Positions 5,859-9,155 of a stretch of DNA of 9,155 bases are shown here, in pieces; the first letter of the stretch is position 1; the number at the start of each line of letters is the position of its first letter. The stretch is from Desulfobulbus sp. (GTDB taxonomy: Bacteria; Desulfobacterota; Desulfobulbia; Desulfobulbales; Desulfobulbaceae): positions 1 through 9,155 of the forward strand of contig DRKH01000333.1 in the NCBI GenBank assembly GCA_011051825.1. Direction: 5' to 3'. Both the position numbers and the translations under genes were made by a program. Below the pieces are notes generated by a model, which was given only the letters and a program-made list of their open reading frames with translations, was not told where the DNA came from and did not search any database.

Positions 5859-6530
5859 ATGAATGAGAGAAAAAAGCAACGACAGGCCATCCGCAAGGCC
5901 ATGGAATATGCAGTTGGTGAGGGGAATATGCCGGCAGCGGCTGATCTGCTGCTCCAGTACAGGGAGGACCGGATTGTCCTGGACCTGCTGTTGGAATTCT
6001 ACTCCTACCTGCCCGAGGCAAAGGCGGACCATGTACAGGAAATACGGACAGTCGCCCGTTCCGGTGGTCTCTTCCTTCTGGCGGCTGTAACCGAACAGTC
6101 CGCCTATATGTACCTGGTATCCAGTGAAGGCGTGGAGTTTCACGGGGCCATTGAACAGGGCTATCTGGATCAGGATCTACTGGATTATTTCGGTTTTACA
6201 GACCTTGAAGCATTTCGAAAACATTGCGGTTCCTGCGATGATCTGCCGATTTATGAACCGCTGCAGGTGGATGAGAATGTCTGTCCGGCCTGCCATGCCG
6301 TTACCGGTGAGCTGCACGAACTCGGCTGCCCGGTGGAAATCTGCCCCTGGTGCGGTGGGCAGTTGATTCACTGTCCCTGTCGCTTTGAGCGCCTGGAAGT
6401 CGAGACCCTCAGCAGCGAAGAGGAGCTTGTCCGGCTGGAGGCCCTGCTGAACGAGCGCGGGCGTATTGCCTATTCACCTGATCAGCGCCCCGGCTTTGCC
6501 GATGAAGGGCCGGGAATAGTCATGGATTGA
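5859..6530 (+). CDS. Cysteine-rich protein with C-terminal zinc-ribbon-like motifs, function unknown
   Basis: 223 residues and not recognised as a named family. The N-terminal part (1-120) is mixed helical, with no signal peptide or membrane span. From 123 it carries three CxxC pairs (C123/C126, C142/C145 as VCPACH, C162/C165 as ICPWCGGQL), plus C157 and CPC at 172-174. The 'H-x3-GC-x3-ICPxCGGQLI' block (153-170) resembles small zinc-ribbon modules, so zinc binding is likely but unproven. The acidic tail ends at 223. Start: the ATG at 5859 has only a weak upstream GGA. An internal in-frame ATG at 5928 has GAGG 5 nt upstream and would give 200 residues, so the N-terminus is uncertain. The frame is open upstream to 5763 with no ordinary start codon. 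It is divergent from gltA and convergent with hflC, with no operon partner. Confidence 0.82.
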   Translation: MNERKKQRQAIRKAMEYAVGEGNMPAAADLLLQYREDRIVLDLLLEFYSYLPEAKADHVQEIRTVARSGGLFLLAAVTEQSAYMYLVSSEGVEFHGAIEQGYLDQDLLDYFGFTDLEAFRKHCGSCDDLPIYEPLQVDENVCPACHAVTGELHELGCPVEICPWCGGQLIHCPCRFERLEVETLSSEEELVRLEALLNERGRIAYSPDQRPGFADEGPGIVMD

Positions 6531-6557
6531 TGGGGGGCAGCGGCTGTGGACGAAATC

Positions 6558-6597
6558 TTCCGACCGGTGCCCGTAGAGAAGGGCTGCCGGTCGGGAA
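6558..6597. terminator. Strong hairpin between convergent genes, possible bidirectional terminator
   Basis: TTCCGACCGG (6558-6567) pairs with CCGGTCGGGAA (6587-6597) with one bulged G. GCCC/GGGC form an additional inner stem. It lies between the stops of the 223-aa gene and hflC, 24 nt from the latter. No long T tract follows in either direction, so the terminator function is plausible from position rather than shown. Confidence 0.5.
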
Positions 6598-6620
6598 TGA
6601 ATGGTTTAATCGTCTACCCG

Positions 6621-7571
6621 TTATCGCTCCTTAAGCGATTCCAGATACTTAAATAGGTCAGAGTCCGAGGACAGGATTAACGACGTGTTGCCGGTAATGA
6701 TGTTCTTGTAGCTTTCCAGACTTTTCTGAAAGGCATAGAACTCCGGATTTTTAGAGTAGACCCGGCCATAAATCTTGGTGGCTTCGGCATCAGCCGTACC
6801 CTTGATTTCGGTGGCTTCCTTCTGCGCTTTGGAGGTGATTTCCTTAAGCTCACGGTCGACCCGGCCAAGAATTTCCGCTTTCCGGCCTTCACCAAGAGAT
6901 CGTTTTTCAGCCGCAATTCTTTTCCGTTCCGATATCATCCTGTTGTATACTTTTTCCCGGACCGAATCGATATAGTTGACCCTTTTGAACATGACATCAA
7001 TCAGCTCGATCCCATATTTCGGCGTCACCTTGGAGGCTATTTCAAGAACCTGTTCGCTGATCTTGTCTCGTCCCATCTTAGGCGGTTTTGTCATGTCACC
7101 GGACTGAGCGGTGGACATCACCGTTGACATCATGTAGTCCGGCGACCAGTCGGAGCTGCGGATAATATCGATCAAATTGTTTTTGTTGACCAGATCCCGT
7201 ACCGTACCATTGATGATATCGTCAAGCAGGCTTTGCGCCCGTCTTTCATTACCGACCGCCTGCAGGAATCTGAGAGCATTGGAAATCCGCCAACGGGCTG
7301 TATTGTCTATATAGATGAATGTTTTGTCGTTGGTTGGAATCTGATTCGGATCGCCGTCCCATATGAGAATTTTCTTTTCAAAGTATTGTACATGCTGAAT
7401 AAAAGGCGTTTTGAACTTTAATCCGGCCTTGGTGACCGGCTTGCCGACCGGGGCGCCAAACTGGGTGATGACCGCCTGTTGACCTTCTTTCAGGATGTAA
7501 AAACCGTCCCATGCCGTGGCAATGAGGCCAAAGACGACAATGAGTACTATAAACTGCAATATATTTTTCAT
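6621..7571 (-). CDS. hflC: HflC, SPFH-family membrane protein
   Basis: 316 residues (about 334 in E. coli). One N-terminal transmembrane anchor (about 3-22, ILQFIVLIVVFGLIATA) is followed by the SPFH/band-7 domain (about 23-190). A charged coiled coil (about 205-270) is rich in Arg, Lys and Glu and includes ERKRIAAEKRSLGEGRKAEI and the Ala-rich GTADAEATKIYG. The end (SLESYKNII...SSDSDLFKYLES) is typical of HflC. With HflK it forms a large membrane complex, periplasmic in E. coli, that encloses the FtsH protease and restrains its action on membrane proteins. The start is 9 nt after the hflK stop with a weak AGAGA site, suggesting translational coupling. hflX and hfq, neighbours in E. coli, are not adjacent here. 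No truncation is seen. Confidence 0.94.
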   Translation of the reverse strand: MKNILQFIVLIVVFGLIATAWDGFYILKEGQQAVITQFGAPVGKPVTKAGLKFKTPFIQHVQYFEKKILIWDGDPNQIPTNDKTFIYIDNTARWRISNALRFLQAVGNERRAQSLLDDIINGTVRDLVNKNNLIDIIRSSDWSPDYMMSTVMSTAQSGDMTKPPKMGRDKISEQVLEIASKVTPKYGIELIDVMFKRVNYIDSVREKVYNRMISERKRIAAEKRSLGEGRKAEILGRVDRELKEITSKAQKEATEIKGTADAEATKIYGRVYSKNPEFYAFQKSLESYKNIITGNTSLILSSDSDLFKYLESLKER

Positions 7572-7580
7572 GGCTGTCTC

Positions 7581-8693
7581 TTATTTATTTGTCCCTGAAG
7601 CTTCCTGTGGGCGTTTCGAGAGATCAAGGAAGGGGAGAAGGTTCTGCTGGTTTTTATCCATTACAAAAATATGGGCAACACTGGGCAGGATATCCTGCAT
7701 GGCTTCCAGGTACATGCGCTGCCGCGTTACTTCGGGAGCCAGCTGGTATTCTTTGAGGATGGAGATAAAGCGGTTGGTCTCACCCTGGGCACGATTAATT
7801 CGCTGTGCCGCATAACCATGTGCCTCTTCGACAATCTGTTTTGCACTGCCCCTGGCCTTGGGGATGACTCTGTTGTAGGTTTCTTCGGCCTCGTTGACCA
7901 GTCGCTTCATGTCCTGGTCCGCTTCGTTGACCTCATTAAATGCAGGTTTGACCTGATCCGGCGGGTTGATGTCAAGTAGCTGCAGGGTCACGATGGAGAC
8001 CCCGGCCTCAAGGTTGTTTAATTGTTCCTGCAGTTCCTTTTTTGCATCGCCGGCAAGGATTTCCCGATTACTGAGCACATAATCAAAGTCCATGTTGCCG
8101 ACAATCCGACGGGTAACCATTTCGGAGGCGTCGCGAACGGCCTGAGGGACGTTTCGGACCTTAAAGAGAAAGTTGACCGGGTCGCTGACCTTATACTGGA
8201 CGATCCAGGCGACGTTAATGACGTTTTTATCTCCGGTCAGCATCAGTGATTCCATGTTGAAGCCACGTTTGTCAAAGACGGAGGTCTTGCCGGGTATTCG
8301 AGTCCGGAAGCCAAACTCCTCTTTACGGACCGTCTCCACGTCAACTTTGGTCAGGTCTTCAATGTAGGGTATTTTGAAATGGAGCCCGGGCTGTGTCGTT
8401 TTGGCATATTTACCAAAGCGAAGAATAATACCGACCTCACCCGGTTCAATGGTGTAAAATGAGGAGTACACGCCCTGGAAGAGGAGGAGCGCCAGCACTA
8501 TAAGGATAATCTTGCCGATACCCGGTGCAAAGTTCTGGGGTTGAGGAGGAGGCTGGTTGTTGTCACCAGGGCTTCTCTGTTGCTCCTGGCCGGTAAAGGA
8601 GTCGCGTATTTTCTGGATCAGGGCGGCCAGAAAATCTTCCGGCGAGGAAGGTTTCTTTTTCTGCCCCCATGGGGGCTGTTCATTCATGGGCAT
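7581..8693 (-). CDS. hflK: HflK, SPFH-family membrane protein
   Basis: 370 residues. It has a Pro/Gln/Lys-rich cytoplasmic N-terminus (MNEQPPWGQKKKP, then GDNNQPPPQPQ), which is typical of HflK and absent from HflC. One transmembrane helix follows at about 60-79 (GKIILIVLALLLFQGVY). The SPFH domain opens with YTIEPGEVGIILRFGKY (80-96) and continues to about 260. A coiled coil (about 255-330) includes NEADQDMKRLVNEAEETYN and RINRAQGETNRF. It is the obligate partner of HflC in controlling FtsH. The start at 8693 is supported by GAGG 6 nt upstream; the Met at codon 3 would be 12 nt away. It is the first gene of the hflK-hflC operon; the stop and the next start are 9 nt apart. Confidence 0.95.
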   Translation of the reverse strand: MPMNEQPPWGQKKKPSSPEDFLAALIQKIRDSFTGQEQQRSPGDNNQPPPQPQNFAPGIGKIILIVLALLLFQGVYSSFYTIEPGEVGIILRFGKYAKTTQPGLHFKIPYIEDLTKVDVETVRKEEFGFRTRIPGKTSVFDKRGFNMESLMLTGDKNVINVAWIVQYKVSDPVNFLFKVRNVPQAVRDASEMVTRRIVGNMDFDYVLSNREILAGDAKKELQEQLNNLEAGVSIVTLQLLDINPPDQVKPAFNEVNEADQDMKRLVNEAEETYNRVIPKARGSAKQIVEEAHGYAAQRINRAQGETNRFISILKEYQLAPEVTRQRMYLEAMQDILPSVAHIFVMDKNQQNLLPFLDLSKRPQEASGTNK

Positions 8694-8729
8694 GGAAATC
8701 CTCTATTGTAGTTCTGGTTGATTTTTTCT

Positions 8730-8741
8730 TTTATCCGAAAA
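8730..8741. repeat. 12-mer direct repeat, first copy
   Basis: TTTATCCGAAAA, identical to 8868-8879. It lies 53 bp before hairpin unit a; the second copy lies 55 bp before unit c, supporting an ancestral duplicated block. Confidence 0.5.
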
Positions 8742-8782
8742 TCGCCCGCGAAGTTTTGCTGATCCGGGCTGTTTTCATGGTT

Positions 8783-8938
8783 CGAAGTCTACGCTGTCTG
8801 TTGTGGCTGGGGCCTGAAAATCCCGAAGTCTGCGCTTCGCTCCGCTTATCTGGTCCAGCCATGCTGGTTTATCCGAAAACAGAGCGTTCCGCGTTCCGGG
8901 TGTCGAGTTTATAGCTACCGCCCGGAGTCTCCGCTCCG
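8783..8938. repeat. Three imperfect copies of a hairpin-forming repeat
   Basis: Copy b (8824-8839) is CGAAG-TCTGCG-CTTCG and copy c (8923-8938) is CGGAG-TCTCCG-CTCCG. Both fold with perfect 5-bp stems, and the A/T pair in one is a G/C pair in the other. Copy a (8783-8798), CGAAG-TCTACG-CTGTC, has lost its right arm. Copies b and c continue with CTCCGCTTA and CTTACC. Together with the 12-mer at 8730 and 8868, units a and c look like an old tandem duplication of about 138-140 bp. Confidence 0.55.
8868..8879. repeat. 12-mer direct repeat, second copy
   Basis: Identical to 8730-8741. It is preceded directly by a small perfect hairpin, CCAGC-CAT-GCTGG (8855-8867). Confidence 0.5.
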
Positions 8939-9047
8939 CTTACCTGCGGAGATTATAACTATGGACTGTCCGGTTTCTGTATAGTGTTGCCCCTACATAT
9001 CCGGCGCACACACGAACGTGCCAGATGAAGATTGTATTTCAAACAGC

Positions 9048-9076
9048 ATTAAAAACCGGAATGAAACTGCTTACAA
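9048..9076 (-). promoter_or_regulatory. Possible promoter reading toward hflK
   Basis: On the minus strand, TTGTAA (9076-9071) and TTTAAT (9053-9048) have a 17-nt spacer, matching consensus at 4 of 6 and 5 of 6. It would give a leader of about 350 nt through the repeat region before hflK. It may also be a chance match in A/T-rich DNA. Confidence 0.25.
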
Positions 9077-9155
9077 GTCTTTTCTCATCGGCTCAATGAC
9101 GTGGCCATGCACCGGGGGTGAAAACAGGAGCCGGTCTTTTCTGTCCTCCCTTCGA

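Larger units (their letters stand above)
8694..9155. other. 462-base region without a gene, with imperfect repeats
   Basis: No convincing gene on either strand. The plus-strand frame at 8669-8914 lacks a ribosome binding site and overlaps hflK. From 8730 to 8951 there are short imperfect repeats: TTTATCCGAAAA at 8730-8741 and 8868-8879, and a GAAGTCT-type hairpin unit at 8783, 8824 and 8923. From about 8955 to 9155 only a possible minus-strand promoter (9048-9076) is seen. Confidence 0.5.

Noticed and set aside
8669..8914. 81-codon plus-strand frame opposite the hflK start
   Set aside because: It lies antisense to the hflK N-terminus, continues into repeats, and lacks a ribosome binding site.
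1..9155. tRNA or rRNA genes
   Set aside because: No cloverleaf with a TTCGANNC arm and CCA-ready acceptor, and no ribosomal RNA signature, was seen in the gene-free stretches.

Overview
The window looks like ordinary chromosome of a Desulfobacterota-type bacterium (former delta-proteobacteria). My best guess is a relative of the Desulfobulbales, judged only from the flavour of the proteins, the gene mix and the intergenic repeats; no database search was possible. Protein-coding content is housekeeping: DNA polymerase I (polA, +), a small two-gene unit of a 43-residue basic protein and a PilZ-domain protein (+), hexameric-type citrate synthase (gltA-like, -), an unrecognised 223-residue cysteine-rich protein (+), and the hflK-hflC operon of membrane SPFH proteins (-).

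Layout. 1-97 is the right-hand part of a diverged copy of an interspersed repeat. polA follows at 217-2901 and ends in a textbook intrinsic terminator (2922-2966). A probable extended -10 promoter (3009-3017) precedes the 43-aa gene (3105-3236) and the PilZ gene (3244-3624). The citrate synthase gene (5229-3916) runs convergent to them. It has a good sigma70-type promoter at 5508-5536, and so an approximately 270-nt leader. The 223-aa gene (5859-6530) is divergent from gltA and convergent with hflC (7571-6621) and hflK (8693-7581). A strong hairpin at 6558-6597 lies between the convergent ends. The last 460 bases upstream of hflK hold no gene but carry imperfect repeats, two of which preserve a hairpin by paired base changes.

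The most interesting structure is a short non-autonomous mobile element (MITE-like), about 154 bp, present twice in full (3632-3785 and, inverted, 5599-5751) and once in part (1-97). Each complete copy begins GTAACTGTTCAGG, ends CCTGAATAGTTAC, is about 95% identical to the other, and is flanked by its own 8-bp target duplication (ATTTTTTA twice; GAAATGAC/GAAATAAC). Most of the element is a 110-nt near-perfect palindrome able to fold into a 42-bp-arm hairpin. GTAA termini and 8-bp duplications are what the IS66 transposase family leaves, so an IS66-type transposase elsewhere in the genome is the likely mover. The two copies form an inverted pair around gltA and its promoter: one sits in the pilZ/gltA convergent gap, the other about 60 bp upstream of the gltA -35 box.

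The genes have no single shared pathway. PolA repairs and fills DNA gaps, GltA feeds the TCA cycle, HflKC is expected to modulate the FtsH membrane protease, and the PilZ protein is a likely c-di-GMP receptor. Secondary points of interest are a Glu-to-Asp change at the steric-gate position of PolA and the previously easy-to-miss 43-aa protein.
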